This document shows, in pieces, positions 53,631 to 63,906 of a stretch of DNA of 64,000 bases. A program made the position numbers and the translations under genes. Under the pieces are notes generated by a model that was not told where the DNA came from, searched no databases, and saw only the letters and a program-made list of their open reading frames with translations. The stretch comes from Mucilaginibacter mallensis. GTDB lineage: Bacteria > Bacteroidota > Bacteroidia > Sphingobacteriales > Sphingobacteriaceae. Position 1 is the first letter of the stretch; each line of letters starts with the position of its first letter. Where the stretch lies: assembly GCF_900105165.1 (NCBI RefSeq), contig NZ_LT629740.1:1302001-1366000 (forward strand), written 5' to 3'.

Positions 53631-56033
53631 ATGTTCAAAAATTACCTGCTGGTTGCCTTCCGCAACCTTACCAAAAACAAAGGTTTTTCGTTCATCAACA
53701 TAGCCGGTTTGGCTATTGGTATGGCGGCCTGTTTGCTCATTATTCAGTATGTTACTTATGAGCTCAGTTTTGATAATTTTCATACCAACAAGGCACGTAT
53801 TTTTCGCGTAAACCAGGACAGGTACAACAATGGTAAGTTAAGCACGCAATGGACAGCGGGCGCTTTTGCTGTAGGTAATGCCATTAAAGTTTTGCCCGAG
53901 ATAGAGGATGAGGTGAAAATTGTAGGCTCAGGCGATATCCAGGCCAGTTATAAGGATCAAAAACTGGTGATCCAGCATGTTTACTTTGCGAGTAACTCGT
54001 TTTTCAACGTATTTTCTTTCCCCTTGCTTAATGGCGACTCAAAAACTGCTTTAAAAGAGCCCAATACCGTAGTAATATCCGAAGAGATTGCAGATAAACT
54101 TTTCCATGGCGAAAACGCAGTTGGGAAAAGTATCATGATAAATAACCAACAGCCTGTTAAGGTTACCGGGGTAATGAAAAAGTGGCCCGAAAATACCCAC
54201 ATGAAATGCGATTACCTGGCATCATACGCCACTTTCTTAAAGATAGTAAACTATCCTATCGATGATCAATGGCTTAACGATGGATGTATCACCTATGTGT
54301 TGCTAAGACCGGGTGTGGACCCGAATGTAGTTGATGCCAAGTTCGCGCCAATCGTAAAAAAGGCCTACGATCAATATAAAAACTCTGGTGAAGGAGGAGT
54401 TTACCAGCTGATACCTGTGCAGGACATTCACCTAAGTGCCAATCGTATGGGCGAACTGCAGCCCAATACTGATGGCAAGTCGGTTTACCTGTTACTGGGT
54501 ATAGCTATATTTGTTATCATCATCGCCTGGATAAATTATATAAACCTGGCTACCGCCCGCGCTATTAACAGGGCAAAAGAAGTTGGCGTACGCAAAACAT
54601 TAGGTTCGGCAAAAGGGCAATTGATATTGCAATTTATGCTGGAAGCTGTGCTACTGAATGTATTATCATTAATACTCGCTTTTATATTGATTGCCTGTTT
54701 CCTGCCTGTTTTCAGCAGCATATCGGGTATGCATTTAAGCTTTACTTTGTTTAGCAGTGCGGTGTTTTGGTTAACGGTTGTTGCCATGTTGGTGGTGGGT
54801 ACTGTGTTTTCGGGCTTTTATCCGGCTATTGTATTATCATCATTCAGGCCGGTTGATGTGATTAAAGGGAAGCTGTCGGCATCATCGGGTGGGGCATTGT
54901 TACGCAAGGGTATGGTAGTATTCCAGTTTGCGGCATCTATATTTCTGCTGATCGGTTCGCTTACGGTTTTTAAACAGGTAACCTATATGCAAAAGCAGGA
55001 CCTGGGCATGCGAATAGACCAGACACTCGTTATAAAACCGCCATTGGTAAGGGTAGATTCCTTTTACCGCAACATGAAGGAGTTTAAAAATGAATGCCTG
55101 CAATTGCCTGCCGTAAAAAGTGTAGCGGTATCAACCACAATCCCCGGCGACCCGGTGTATTGGAACGCAGGCGGTATAAAACTAAAGGGTGCTGATGAAA
55201 AGGAAGGCAAGCAATACCGCATCATCGGTGTGGATTATGATTTTCTGACCGCCTATAATCTTAAAGTAATTGCCGGCCGTGCATTCGGAAAGGATTTTGG
55301 AACGGATACCGGCGCTGTTGTTTTCAGCAAGAAAGGAGTGGAGCAATTAGGCTTTAACAAACCGGAAACAGCTTTAGGCAAGCGAATAGACTTTTGGGGT
55401 AAGGTATACACTATTGTTGGTGTGGTTGATAATTTTCACCAGCAATCGCTGCACGATGCTTATGACGCGATCATTTTCCGTTGTATACCTGATGTGCGGG
55501 GCGATGTATCGGTTAAGGTAAGTTCAACCAATATCCAGCGTACTATTGAATCCCTGCAAGCCAACTGGAAAACCGCTTTCCCCGGCGATCAGTTTGATTA
55601 CTTCTTCCTCGATCAGCATTTTAACGAGCAATACAAAGCCGATCAGCACTTTGGGCAGGTATTCGGCATATTTACCTTGATAGCTATTATAGTGGCCTGT
55701 CTGGGCTTATTCGGGCTGGTATCCTACACCATTGTACAGCGCACTAAAGAGATCGGCATCCGCAAGGTGCTGGGTGCATCGGTAAATAGCATTTTACAGC
55801 TGTTATATAAGGATTTTGCCTTTTTGATAGTGATAGCATTTGTTGTATCCATCCCACTGGCCTGGTATGCCATAAGTAAGTGGCTGCAATCCTACGCGTT
55901 CCGCATCGATATAGATATGCTGCTATTTGTGATACCATTCTTAACTGTATTTATTATTGCTTTTGCAACGGTATCGGTGCTGACTGTGAGGGCGGCGTTG
56001 ACAAATCCGGTTAAAAGTTTGAAAACGGAGTAA
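53631..56033 (+). CDS. ABC transporter permease, MacB/FtsX type
   Basis: 800 residues. Two FtsX cores: an N-terminal helix (SFINIAGLAIGMAACLLIIQ) and MacB periplasmic domain, three helices near 285-430, a second periplasmic domain, and three C-terminal helices (FTLIAIIVACLGLFGLVSYT, GIRKVLGASVNSILQLLYKD). This duplicated architecture is common in Bacteroidota. The ABC ATPase is not encoded nearby, so it must come from elsewhere in the genome. Role: export of peptides or lipoproteins, or stress signalling; not resolvable. Confidence 0.93.
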   Translation: MFKNYLLVAFRNLTKNKGFSFINIAGLAIGMAACLLIIQYVTYELSFDNFHTNKARIFRVNQDRYNNGKLSTQWTAGAFAVGNAIKVLPEIEDEVKIVGSGDIQASYKDQKLVIQHVYFASNSFFNVFSFPLLNGDSKTALKEPNTVVISEEIADKLFHGENAVGKSIMINNQQPVKVTGVMKKWPENTHMKCDYLASYATFLKIVNYPIDDQWLNDGCITYVLLRPGVDPNVVDAKFAPIVKKAYDQYKNSGEGGVYQLIPVQDIHLSANRMGELQPNTDGKSVYLLLGIAIFVIIIAWINYINLATARAINRAKEVGVRKTLGSAKGQLILQFMLEAVLLNVLSLILAFILIACFLPVFSSISGMHLSFTLFSSAVFWLTVVAMLVVGTVFSGFYPAIVLSSFRPVDVIKGKLSASSGGALLRKGMVVFQFAASIFLLIGSLTVFKQVTYMQKQDLGMRIDQTLVIKPPLVRVDSFYRNMKEFKNECLQLPAVKSVAVSTTIPGDPVYWNAGGIKLKGADEKEGKQYRIIGVDYDFLTAYNLKVIAGRAFGKDFGTDTGAVVFSKKGVEQLGFNKPETALGKRIDFWGKVYTIVGVVDNFHQQSLHDAYDAIIFRCIPDVRGDVSVKVSSTNIQRTIESLQANWKTAFPGDQFDYFFLDQHFNEQYKADQHFGQVFGIFTLIAIIVACLGLFGLVSYTIVQRTKEIGIRKVLGASVNSILQLLYKDFAFLIVIAFVVSIPLAWYAISKWLQSYAFRIDIDMLLFVIPFLTVFIIAFATVSVLTVRAALTNPVKSLKTE

Positions 56034-56049
56034 AGAGCAAGTTATTATT

Positions 56050-56078
56050 ATAGCGATGGGTTTCAAACCCATCGCTAT
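56050..56078. terminator. Hairpin ATAGCGATGGGTTT / AAACCCATCGCTAT
   Basis: A perfect 14-base stem around one base, 16 bases after the ABC permease stop. The same stem recurs at 62944-62994 with flanking A and T tracts, so it is a repeated terminator-like element. Confidence 0.7.
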
Positions 56079-56111
56079 GTTTCAGTGATTCAAAAGCGAT
56101 GGCCTTGTGCG

Positions 56112-56148
56112 ATTCCCTCCCCTGGGAGGGGCAGGGAGGGGTTTCTTC
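56112..56148. repeat. Half copy of the TTCCCTCCCATGGGAGGG repeat
   Basis: ATTCCCTCCCCTGGGAGGGG and CAGGGAGGGGTTTC match the left half of the copies at 16793 and 57921. The right half is missing; the stop of the convergent SDR gene follows after 17 bases. Confidence 0.75.
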
Positions 56149-56164
56149 GATATGCTATTTGCCA

Positions 56165-57097
56165 TTATGCCACCGGTTTATACAACGTCTGCAATAGCTG
56201 TTTAAATCCATCCTGATAAGTGGTCGGTTTAAAATTAAAGGCCTTTTCAAACTTGGCAGAGTTGAAATTATAGTCGTGATTGTACTGATAATACATCTCA
56301 ACTGTACCTTTTACCAGTGGATCAAACAAACCGAATAATTGCAGCATAAACTTTTTAATGGCAAAGTATTTTGGATCGACACTATAAGTTTCGGCTATCA
56401 TTTCAATAAACTGCTTACCTGGCAGAGGAGCCGCTGTTGGCATATGCCATATCTGATTATCGCTCTCAGGTTTTTGGCCCAGCAGGTAAACGGCCTTGCC
56501 CATATCAGGTATAAAACTAAAATTATGCAGCTTGTTTACATCACCCATCCATTGCGCCCTTTGTTTTTTGGCGAACTTATCGATCACCATCATATCTAAA
56601 AAGGAGTTCATGTTTTCGGTGCCATAAAAGTCGGCTCCGCGGGCAATGCTGGCGTTAACGTTGCCGGCTTTAACCTCATCCATTAAAGTGGTAGCTATCT
56701 TAGCACGAACCTCACCCTTTGCGCTGCATGGATTATAAGGCGTATCCTCAGTAATTGGTCCGTTAACCAGGCCATACATATAAATGTTATCGAAGAATAT
56801 TAAACGTGCCCCGGTTGCTTTAGCTGCGTTGATCACATTCTGCATGATCACCGGCCATTGCTGCTGCCAGATGTTTTTATCATAAACCAAACCTGCGGTC
56901 AGATAAATTACAGTTGAACCTTTGGTTGCTTCTAATACTTCGTTGTAATTCAACAGATCGGCTTTCTGCCAGGTGATATTTTTGCCTGCCTGTTGTATGG
57001 GCTTGCGACTAACCAAACGGATGGTTTGGTTGTTGTTTAATAATTCGTGGGTAAGTGCATTGGCAACTGCCCCGCCGGCTCCTAATATAGTTTGCAT
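56165..57097 (-). CDS. NAD-dependent epimerase/dehydratase family (extended SDR) protein
   Basis: 310 residues. The nucleotide-binding glycine motif is near the start (MQTILGAGGAVANALTHELL), then VIYLTAGLVYDKNIWQQQWP and FFDNIYMYGLVNGPITEDTP where a Tyr sits in the catalytic region, and ARGADFYGTENMNSF. It resembles the NAD-dependent epimerase/NmrA side of the family. Substrate unknown. Divergent gap with the Crp/Fnr regulator gene is on the same strand, 170 bases upstream. Confidence 0.88.
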   Translation of the reverse strand: MQTILGAGGAVANALTHELLNNNQTIRLVSRKPIQQAGKNITWQKADLLNYNEVLEATKGSTVIYLTAGLVYDKNIWQQQWPVIMQNVINAAKATGARLIFFDNIYMYGLVNGPITEDTPYNPCSAKGEVRAKIATTLMDEVKAGNVNASIARGADFYGTENMNSFLDMMVIDKFAKKQRAQWMGDVNKLHNFSFIPDMGKAVYLLGQKPESDNQIWHMPTAAPLPGKQFIEMIAETYSVDPKYFAIKKFMLQLFGLFDPLVKGTVEMYYQYNHDYNFNSAKFEKAFNFKPTTYQDGFKQLLQTLYKPVA

Positions 57098-57267
57098 TTT
57101 CTTTCTGTTTTGATATATCCAAAGGTATGATGGCTTTGTATTTCAAAACGTTAACAAAAGATAAGAAATGGGGGGAGATTTCGGATTTGTGATTTTCGAT
57201 TTCGGATTTGTGAATATTTAATTCTCAATTGCATTAATCGGGGAGCTAACCAATTAGAAATCCGAAA

Positions 57268-57879
57268 TCATTTTACTGTTTCCATTACCCGCCGCCTGAT
57301 GCGCGATAGAGAAACCGGGGTAATGCCCAAATAGTGGGCTATATAATGTTGTGGTATGCGCTGTAATACCTCCTTACCTGTACTGAGCAGTTGCAGGTAA
57401 CGTTCTTCGGGTGTTTGGGTGATGAATGATGTTATGCGGTCATCATAACAACACAGACAGTTTTCGGCTATCAGGCGCCCTAAGCGCTCCATTTTAAAGG
57501 CAAGCAATGGGTTATTCAGCATCTGATCCATATCATTGCGGGTAAATGTGATGAGCCTGCAATCATCCAAAGCCTGGATATAAATATGGCCGGGCTGACC
57601 TGTAAGATAGCTTTTATAAGAGCTTACAAACTCATTTTCGAAGGTGAAATAGCCGGTAATGTCCTGCCCGTCCTTCATGTGAAAATAACGTACCGAACCC
57701 GTAAGTGCAAAGCCAACCTTATCGGAAACCTTTCCTGGTTCAGCAAAATAATGCTTCTTTTTCAGTAGGCTGAATTTCATGTGCTGGGTAAAAACGATCC
57801 ATTCGGCCTCGTTAAATACCACATACTTCTCTAAGTTCTTCCTGAAAATGGCAAGTGCTGTTGATGTGTCCATAATCAA
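57268..57879 (-). CDS. Crp/Fnr family transcriptional regulator
   Basis: 203 residues (or 201 from ATG 57873). The N-terminal cyclic-nucleotide-binding fold (LLKKKHYFAEPGKVSDKVGF, YFHMKDGQDITGYFTFENEF) is followed by a C-terminal winged helix (RIPQHYIAHYLGITPVSLSR). The domain lacks Fnr cysteines, so it is likely not oxygen sensing. Such regulators in Bacteroidota often control the next gene; here the SDR gene at 56165 lies downstream on the same strand. Confidence 0.9.
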   Translation of the reverse strand: MIMDTSTALAIFRKNLEKYVVFNEAEWIVFTQHMKFSLLKKKHYFAEPGKVSDKVGFALTGSVRYFHMKDGQDITGYFTFENEFVSSYKSYLTGQPGHIYIQALDDCRLITFTRNDMDQMLNNPLLAFKMERLGRLIAENCLCCYDDRITSFITQTPEERYLQLLSTGKEVLQRIPQHYIAHYLGITPVSLSRIRRRVMETVK

Positions 57880-57920
57880 ATTTAGTGAAAATTTTGGTTG
57901 AAGATCAGAAGCTTTTATAA

Positions 57921-58030
57921 TTCCCTCCCCTGGGAGGGGTGCGGCTGATGGTGCAGTGGCAGGGAGGGGTTTCTACGCTTTACTTTAAAAGTATACTGGC
58001 GAAACCCCTCCCTGCCCCTCCCATGGGGGT
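57921..58030. repeat. Palindromic repeat (TTCCCTCCCATGGGAGGG type), copy 3
   Basis: TTCCCTCCCCTGGGAGGGGT mirrors CCCCTCCCATGGGGGTAA at the right; the inner pair GGGAGGGGTTTC / GAAACCCCTCCC is perfect. Confidence 0.85.
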
Positions 58031-58100
58031 AATAATATGCCTCACTACACCAATAAATAGTTGTATATTTAAGTGTGGATTTATACCTTAAAATACTTAA

Positions 58101-58259
58101 AAAGTTATCAGAAAAGGTATAGGGGGTGAATGTGATATTAAAGGAGATTTTCCGGAAATTGTCGACAAGGAATGGACACAAGAAAACAGCAGAAAGCTGG
58201 AAAATCTATCAGATAAAGGATCTAATGATGATGGACTACCTTTTAATTGGTCCTCGTAA
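58101..58259 (+). pseudogene. Possible remnant of a gene 3' end
   Basis: After an in-frame stop at 58098 the frame stays open for 52 codons without a start: KGIGGECDIKGDFPEIVDKE, WTQENSRKLENLS, then DDGLPFNWSS and stop. It reads like a natural protein tail. A second frame from GTG 58126 is also open for 46 codons, so the reading is not certain. It precedes the AT-rich gene at 58272. Confidence 0.35.
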
Positions 58260-58271
58260 GTATTAAAGTAT

Positions 58272-58916
58272 ATGAAAAAAATTATCTTATTATTATTGTT
58301 TTCATATAGCAACATTTATTCACAAAACTTACCTCCAAAAATATTCAAACTCATTAATAAAGAATCTTATAGCATATGCAAAAAGTTAAATATATCTATA
58401 AGGCCTAATATTAATAAAGATTCTACGATTGAAATAGTGGCATATGACGAACGGTATAATAGTACGTTGAATGCTTTTTTTCAAATAGGCATGAATACCG
58501 ATCAAATAGGAAATGAGTGTGACCCGTCACGGTATTACCTGAAACCAAAAATACTTATAACCCAAATGTGTTATAATGTAATTACTAAAACAATTGATAC
58601 CAATAATATAGTGTATTATAAGTCAATAAGCATTTTGATACACGAATATGTTCATTATTTACAAGTTTCATGTACAATGGGACGTGATTATTTCTCTCCT
58701 GCTGTAATTGATAGTGTTAACATGAATAAATATTTTTCACAAATAGACGAGTTTGAAGCCACGGCTGTCCAATCGTATTATTTTTTAAATAAGTTAGATA
58801 AAAAGGCACTTGAACATATAATGACAAAAAAAGTAAGTGATTCCGATAGGTTAAAGCTACTCATCAATTCTTACTATGCGATGGCATATCCTTGGCGCAA
58901 GTATCACATATTTTAA
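58272..58916 (+). CDS. Putative secreted zincin-like protein, AT-rich gene
   Basis: 214 residues with a signal peptide (MKKIILLLLFSYSNIYSQ). The centre has ISILIHEYVHYLQVSC, an HExxH zinc motif, and QIDEFEATAVQSYYF about 45 residues later supplies a possible third ligand Glu. This fits a small gluzincin-like metalloprotease, but I cannot name a family. The gene is visibly richer in A and T than its neighbours, uses many ATA and AAT codons, and follows a gene remnant, which suggests recent acquisition. Confidence 0.6.
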   Translation: MKKIILLLLFSYSNIYSQNLPPKIFKLINKESYSICKKLNISIRPNINKDSTIEIVAYDERYNSTLNAFFQIGMNTDQIGNECDPSRYYLKPKILITQMCYNVITKTIDTNNIVYYKSISILIHEYVHYLQVSCTMGRDYFSPAVIDSVNMNKYFSQIDEFEATAVQSYYFLNKLDKKALEHIMTKKVSDSDRLKLLINSYYAMAYPWRKYHIF

Positions 58917-59125
58917 TAGTGCTATCAGAGTATTTGCAAATAGTTATTTTGAATACTTGCTTGTATTATCCCAGTCAATTTTATATTTATTTTATTAATC
59001 TCATTTGAGCACCCAATCATTGAGAAAAAATGAATAATATTATTGATGTGAACTGATATATCGGAAATCGCACAAGGCCCGGGCTTTTGCCTTGTTTACA
59101 TCAATATAAATCCATTTTAAATAAC

Positions 59126-59153
59126 AAAGCCGCCCGGTATACCGGGCGGCTTT
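59126..59153. terminator. Perfect palindrome, bidirectional terminator
   Basis: AAAGCCGCCCGGTA / TACCGGGCGGCTTT is a perfect 28-base palindrome with A and T flanks. It lies 25 bases after the gap stop codon on the minus strand. Confidence 0.88.
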
Positions 59154-59177
59154 TAAATATATGTAATGTTGTAAATA

Positions 59178-61032
<1,855 letters not shown>

Positions 61033-61035
61033 TAC

Positions 61036-62022
61036 TTATATGGATAGAATGTGCGCCATCTGCATCAAATCATCTTCCAGTTTAAATTCGTGACTGGTTA
61101 AGGCTTCCTCCAATGATGTTAAAACAATCTCATTGGCACGCAAACCTACCATGTGTTGTGTTTCGCCTGCAATAAGCGCGTTAACGGCCGCAAAACCCAG
61201 GCGACTACCCAAAATACGGTCGAAACTTGACGGGCTACCCCCACGTTGCAGGTGGCCCAGTATGGTTACTTTAATATCGTAGTGTTCTACCTCTTTCTCC
61301 ACCATTTTGGCAATGTCATATACGCCGCCGTGCTTATCGCCTTCGGCAACAATAACGATGCTTGATGATTTTTTATTAAGGTGACCAGTTTTAATGCTTG
61401 CTATCAGGTCGTCAATAGCGGTTTCAACTTCTGGTAATAAAATAGCCTCTGCACCGCATGATATACCTGCCCTGAGCGCAATAGCGCCTGAATCGCGGCC
61501 CATTACTTCAATAAAGAACAAGCGGTCGTGCGCATCGGCAGTATCACGTATTTTATCAATAGCTTCAATTACGGTATTGGTGGCAGTATCAAATCCTAAA
61601 GTATAGGTTGAGCCATACAGATCATTATCAATAGTACCGGGTACGCCAATAATTTGTATATCCGGATATTTTTTTGAAAAACGCAGTGCACCGGTAAAAG
61701 TACCATCGCCGCCAATTACTACCAAAGCATCAATGCCCTGGGCTTTTAGGTTCTGATAAGCAGTCTCCATGCCTTCATCCGTGCGGAATTCGAGGCAGCG
61801 TGCAGTTTTCAGGATGGTTCCACCAAGGTTTAATATGTTACTTACCGAACGTTTGTTCATATCGTACATATCATTTTCAATCAGGCCCTTGTAACCTTGT
61901 TTAACCCCTACAACGTTTAAGCCGTTATATATAGCAGTTCTTACCACGGCCCTTATGCAGGGGTTCATGCCGGGAGCATCGCCACCGGAGGTTAAAACAG
62001 CAAGTTTCGATATTTTTTGCAT
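61036..62022 (-). CDS. pfkA: ATP-dependent 6-phosphofructokinase
   Basis: 328 residues from ATG 62022 (MQKISKLAVLTSGGDAPGMN); ATG 62037 adds five residues. Phosphorylates fructose 6-phosphate. GGDAPGMNPCIRAVVRTAIY, VVIGGDGTFTGALRFSK, IGVPGTIDNDLYGSTYTLGF and GHLQRGGSPSSFDRILGSRL are the family landmarks. It heads the operon with the kinase-like gene and gap. A palindrome (62057-62073) lies in its promoter region, facing the divergent NUDIX regulator. Confidence 0.97.
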   Translation of the reverse strand: MQKISKLAVLTSGGDAPGMNPCIRAVVRTAIYNGLNVVGVKQGYKGLIENDMYDMNKRSVSNILNLGGTILKTARCLEFRTDEGMETAYQNLKAQGIDALVVIGGDGTFTGALRFSKKYPDIQIIGVPGTIDNDLYGSTYTLGFDTATNTVIEAIDKIRDTADAHDRLFFIEVMGRDSGAIALRAGISCGAEAILLPEVETAIDDLIASIKTGHLNKKSSSIVIVAEGDKHGGVYDIAKMVEKEVEHYDIKVTILGHLQRGGSPSSFDRILGSRLGFAAVNALIAGETQHMVGLRANEIVLTSLEEALTSHEFKLEDDLMQMAHILSI

Positions 62023-62056
62023 CTTTACAATACACAATTAATTGCCACGAAGATAG

Positions 62057-62073
62057 TGTGTATATATTACACA
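62057..62073. promoter_or_regulatory. Candidate operator TGTGTA-N5-TACACA in the pfkA / NUDIX-regulator intergenic region
   Basis: The perfect six-base arms with a five-base spacer lie 35 bases upstream of the preferred pfkA start. The gap is shared with the divergent NUDIX-type regulator gene, the usual place for its binding site. No second copy was noticed in this window. Confidence 0.45.
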
Positions 62074-62152
62074 TTAAATTTTATTTATATTTTTTGGATT
62101 AGGAATTATCACATATCTTTAAACGATATTTAATTATTAAATTATATAGTCT

Positions 62153-62842
62153 TTGGAAATACATCTACCTCACCTTGATTCAGTCTTTTCGACAGATTGC
62201 GTGATTTTTGGTTTTGAAGCGGGAGAGCTTAAAGTACTACTTATTGAACGTAACGAAGAACCTTTTAAAGACTGGTATGCACTGCCAGGAAATATTGTAG
62301 GCCCCGACGAAAGCGTGGACGCGGCCGCTCAGCGTATATTGTATGAGTTAACAGGCTTGCATGACCTGCCTATGCGCCAGTTCCATACTTTTGGTGAGGT
62401 GAACAGGCACCCGCAGGGCAGGGTAGTAACTATTGCTTATTTTGCATTAATACGTATTGGCGGGCAAAAGGACCTGATGCCGATAACCCAATATGCGCGT
62501 AAAGCATTCTGGCACCCGGTTAATGATTTGCCTACACTGGCCTTTGACCATACCGAAATATTTAAAAGGGCATTCAAAAAAATTCGTGCTAAATTAAATT
62601 ATGAGCCTATAGCTTTTGAATTGCTGCCCGAAAAATTCACACTTACGCAGCTGCAATCGTTATATGAGGCTGTTTTGAGCAAGCAATTGGATAAACGTAA
62701 CTTCCGTAAAAAGATGCTCAGCTATGGGTTTTTAAAAGAGCTCGCTGAAAAACAAAAAGGTGTATCGTACCGCGCCGCCAAACTTTATAAATTCGACAGG
62801 CGTAAATACGCGAAGATATTTCAGAACGAGATAGCATCTTAG
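62153..62842 (+). CDS. NUDIX-related transcriptional regulator (NrtR/AraR-like)
   Basis: 229 residues from TTG 62153. The N-terminal NUDIX-fold domain (LLIERNEEPFKDWYALPGNI) has a degenerate Nudix box: GNIVGPDESVDAAAQRILYE lacks the REuxEE glutamates, so hydrolysis is unlikely. The C-terminal part (KLNYEPIAFELLPEKFTLTQ, LYEAVLSKQLDKRNFRKKML) is a winged helix, as in the NrtR/AraR family that controls NAD or sugar genes in Bacteroidota. It is divergent from the pfkA operon, which is its probable target; effector unknown. Confidence 0.88.
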   Translation: MEIHLPHLDSVFSTDCVIFGFEAGELKVLLIERNEEPFKDWYALPGNIVGPDESVDAAAQRILYELTGLHDLPMRQFHTFGEVNRHPQGRVVTIAYFALIRIGGQKDLMPITQYARKAFWHPVNDLPTLAFDHTEIFKRAFKKIRAKLNYEPIAFELLPEKFTLTQLQSLYEAVLSKQLDKRNFRKKMLSYGFLKELAEKQKGVSYRAAKLYKFDRRKYAKIFQNEIAS

Positions 62843-62849
62843 TCATTGG

Positions 62850-62930
62850 TCATTACGCTTCGCTGTCATTATGCTTCGCGTCATTGCGTCATTGGTCATT
62901 GCGTCATTACGTTGCGCTGTCATTAGTCAT
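62850..62930. repeat. Short direct repeats of GTCATTGCGTCATTGG type
   Basis: GTCATTGGTCATTACGCTTC, GTCATTATGCTTCGC, GTCATTGCGTCATTGG and GTCATTACGTTGCGC units follow one another between the NUDIX gene and the terminator hairpin. They may be decayed pieces of the GTCATTGCGAGG repeat family. Confidence 0.6.
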
Positions 62931-62943
62931 TGATTTTAATATT

Positions 62944-62994
62944 CCCACAAAAAAATAGCGATGAGTTTCAAACCCATCGCTATTTTTTTGTGGG
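62944..62994. terminator. Long hairpin with A/T tracts between convergent genes
   Basis: CCCACAAAAAAATAGCGATG mirrors CATCGCTATTTTTTTGTGGG with the TTTCAAA centre; one mismatch in 25 pairs. It works as a terminator in both directions for the NUDIX gene and the kinase gene. Its core repeats the hairpin at 56050-56078. Confidence 0.8.
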
Positions 62995-63045
62995 TAGTAC
63001 AAATTGCTAACTGCAAACTGCCCACCGCTATCTTTTAACTGCCAA

Positions 63046-63906
63046 CTACAATTGTGATGGCGATAACTCTAAATGGTATTTAACCAGGTCATCTATAGGT
63101 GAGCGGATGATGCGGCCTACTACCATACCGTTTTCTGTAGCAACTTCTTCCAACACATTGCGGAAGTTGTAACCTACTGAGCCAATACAGTTAAAGGTAT
63201 ATTTTTGGTAATCCGGGTAATGTGTTACCAGGTTACGGAAAAAGTCTTCAAATGATGTACGAACAATGTTTCTTGAATACTCAATGTTTACAATATTGTC
63301 ATACACAAATTTGCTGAAACTTGCGCAAAAACGGTTAGCCCTTGGCTGGGTATAAACAATCTCGTTTATATCATCAGGGGTAAGCTTAAAGGTATCCCAA
63401 AAGTTTTTGCGGACAGCCTCGGGCATGTAGCCTCTTATATAATCGGTTAATAATTTTTTTCCTATGTAACAACCGCTGCCTTCATCGCCTAAAATATAAG
63501 CTCCTGAATCAATATTAGCGATAACTTCTTTACCATCATAAATACAGGTGTTTGTTCCTGTACCCAATATTGCTGCAAATCCTTCGGTAGTTCCTAATAA
63601 AGCTCTTGCAGCAGCAAGTAAATCATGACCAACGTTGATCTTTGATTTGGTAAATACTGCCTGCATCGCATTTTCAACAATCTGGCGCATATCCGCAGTT
63701 GAACATCCAGCACCGTAGTAGTTAACTTCAGTTATGGCATCTTTATCCAGATCTGTTGGCAGATTCTCGTTTAAAGACTGAATAATATATTCTTCATTTG
63801 AAAAATAAGGATTGTAACCTTCGGTATTGAAATAAACTTTCTTACCCTCCTCGGTAACCAGACACCAGTTAGTTTTGGTTGAGCCACCGTCAGCAATTAT
63901 GATCAT
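63046..63906 (-). CDS. BadF/BadG-type N-acetylglucosamine kinase-like protein, intact motifs
   Basis: 286 residues. MIIIADGGSTKTNWCLVTEE is a complete phosphate-1 motif; FAAILGTGTNTCIYDGKEV and GAYILGDEGSGCYIGKKLL follow. The family phosphorylates N-acetylglucosamine or related amino sugars with ATP. It is the likely active paralogue of the degenerate protein at 60181, separated from it by pfkA and the NUDIX gene. The 94 bases from its start to the window end show only an AT-rich promoter region. Confidence 0.88.
   Translation of the reverse strand: MIIIADGGSTKTNWCLVTEEGKKVYFNTEGYNPYFSNEEYIIQSLNENLPTDLDKDAITEVNYYGAGCSTADMRQIVENAMQAVFTKSKINVGHDLLAAARALLGTTEGFAAILGTGTNTCIYDGKEVIANIDSGAYILGDEGSGCYIGKKLLTDYIRGYMPEAVRKNFWDTFKLTPDDINEIVYTQPRANRFCASFSKFVYDNIVNIEYSRNIVRTSFEDFFRNLVTHYPDYQKYTFNCIGSVGYNFRNVLEEVATENGMVVGRIIRSPIDDLVKYHLELSPSQL

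Noticed and set aside
53631..56033. Complete ABC exporter locus
   Set aside because: Only the permease is present; no ATPase or adaptor gene is adjacent.
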